Assembly: GCA_030148805.1 (NCBI GenBank)
Contig: JASBSS010000007.1
Location: 62,001-126,000, forward strand
Origin: Thiogranum sp.
Lineage (GTDB): Bacteria; Pseudomonadota; Gammaproteobacteria; DSM-19610
Direction: 5' to 3'
Length of the DNA: 64,000 nucleotides
A program made the translations under genes and the position numbers. The notes under the pieces were generated by a model, which ran no database searches, was not told the origin of the DNA, and worked only from the letters and a program-made list of their open reading frames with translations. How positions within the stretch are numbered: the stretch's first letter is position 1; each line of letters starts with the position of its first letter. Below are positions 63,433 to 64,000 of this stretch, in pieces.

Positions 63433-64000
63433 TCAGCTTGCAGGATTACCCGCGACGCCGCTTGCCTGTCGCACCCGAACAGACCCTGGGCAAACCCCGG
63501 CCTCGTCCTCGGCCCCGGGTTTCTGCCAGGGTTCCCAGTGACCGTGCCGCACACGGCGCCACGCCCCGCCCTCGTCATCGATACGAAACAAATGCAACCA
63601 GCCGTTGTCCACCAGTTGGTGCACCAGTTCGTGACGGGCGATGACCTCGTCCATGGCCTCGGCGGGCGCTTCGATGAACACACTCAGGCGCAGCGGTTCG
63701 TGCACCCAGGTCCGGCCATTGTGCAGCGACTGCATGGGCAATCCCACCCGCAGATCGCCGCCATTTCCTTCCAGTACGCCGATGGCGCCGCCGACGATGT
63801 TGTGCAGGACCTTGTTGCCGCTGCCGAAGCGTTGGTGGTCCACCACCGAGCCGTAGTACTGCATGTTGATCCAGTTGGCGACCACCATGGGCGCGGTCAT
63901 GATCAGCTCCAGCACCTTGAACCCGGCATCGCCGCGCCACTGATATTCGTGCAGGAAGGCACGCCCGCCCAGATCCATGTGATGGCTGCGGGAGCGGGGC
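63433..64000 (-). CDS. dabA: DabA-type inorganic carbon transporter subunit (DUF2309), C-terminal part
   Basis: The right edge cuts the gene, which would start outside. The visible 189 residues include [86 protein letters not shown] and [20 protein letters not shown], the highly conserved end of DUF2309 proteins. DabA is a beta-carbonic-anhydrase-like cytoplasmic subunit that works with the proton-conducting membrane subunit DabB to trap CO2 as bicarbonate, which points to an autotroph. The dabB gene is not in view and probably lies upstream, beyond the edge. Confidence 0.92.
   Translation of the reverse strand, partial: PRSRSHHMDLGGRAFLHEYQWRGDAGFKVLELIMTAPMVVANWINMQYYGSVVDHQRFGSGNKVLHNIVGGAIGVLEGNGGDLRVGLPMQSLHNGRTWVHEPLRLSVFIEAPAEAMDEVIARHELVHQLVDNGWLHLFRIDDEGGAWRRVRHGHWEPWQKPGAEDEAGVCPGSVRVRQASGVAGNPAS

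Overview
The window is a high-GC (about 65-70 percent by eye), gene-dense bacterial chromosome segment, most likely from a gammaproteobacterium with a chemolithoautotrophic or sulfur-oxidising lifestyle. The grounds are a DabA-type (DUF2309) inorganic carbon uptake protein at the right edge, several c-type cytochromes, a SoxB-like metallophosphatase next to a HupE-type membrane protein, a LexA box of the gammaproteobacterial type, MerR-type and ArsR-type operators, and HDOD, GGDEF and hybrid kinase signalling proteins. No rRNA, tRNA, CRISPR array or intact insertion sequence was recognised.

Left part (1-10.3 kb): a truncated ECF sigma factor gene, a lipoprotein cytochrome c, tadA, a mercury operon (merC-like, merA) behind a textbook mer operator but without merR, an arsenic operon (arsR, arsC, acr3), a leftover C-terminus of a quinone oxidoreductase, an ECF42-type sigma factor with two YCII proteins and a PhnB-like protein, and an HDOD protein. 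From 10.3 to 12.9 kb base composition drops and two secreted proteins appear. One carries a VPIPA-type C-terminal sorting signal. The other is split by a single in-frame TGA.

Middle (12.9-38 kb): a cytochrome c beside a two-subunit thiamine-diphosphate dehydrogenase E1, a pair of flavin-split-barrel proteins (one fused to GAF), a MATE exporter with its MarR regulator and a divergent rhodanese, and a double hybrid kinase. A precursor-like peptide with EGRCG/EGKCG motifs plus EF-hands resembles HvfA metallophore precursors. An operon of formate/nitrite channel, fused phosphatase/kinase and cyanase follows. Then come a response regulator with a diguanylate cyclase, a SulP transporter with an unusual coiled-coil insert, a MarR-controlled YceI/membrane/extradiol-dioxygenase group, a LysR gene and a Xi-class glutathione transferase.

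38-50 kb: an operon reading leftwards encodes a sugar-phosphate-isomerase-type enzyme (candidate 3-dehydroshikimate dehydratase), a DAHP synthase broken by a frameshifting deletion, a dehydroquinate synthase and a UbiD-type decarboxylase. Together they look like a dedicated route from central metabolism to protocatechuate or catechol, facing a TetR regulator and a YCII protein. A 1679-residue hybrid kinase, paralogous to the first, follows.

50-64 kb: a secreted phosphoesterase with a strong terminator, small membrane proteins, the SoxB-like/HupE/secreted-protein operon, a diheme cytochrome and a glutathione transferase. Next is a LexA-box gene that is a fusion remnant of a DNA-repair radical SAM protein and a uracil-DNA glycosylase, then a repeat-bearing lipoprotein, an uncharacterised cysteine-containing protein, a Cache sensor-like protein and the C-terminus of DabA.
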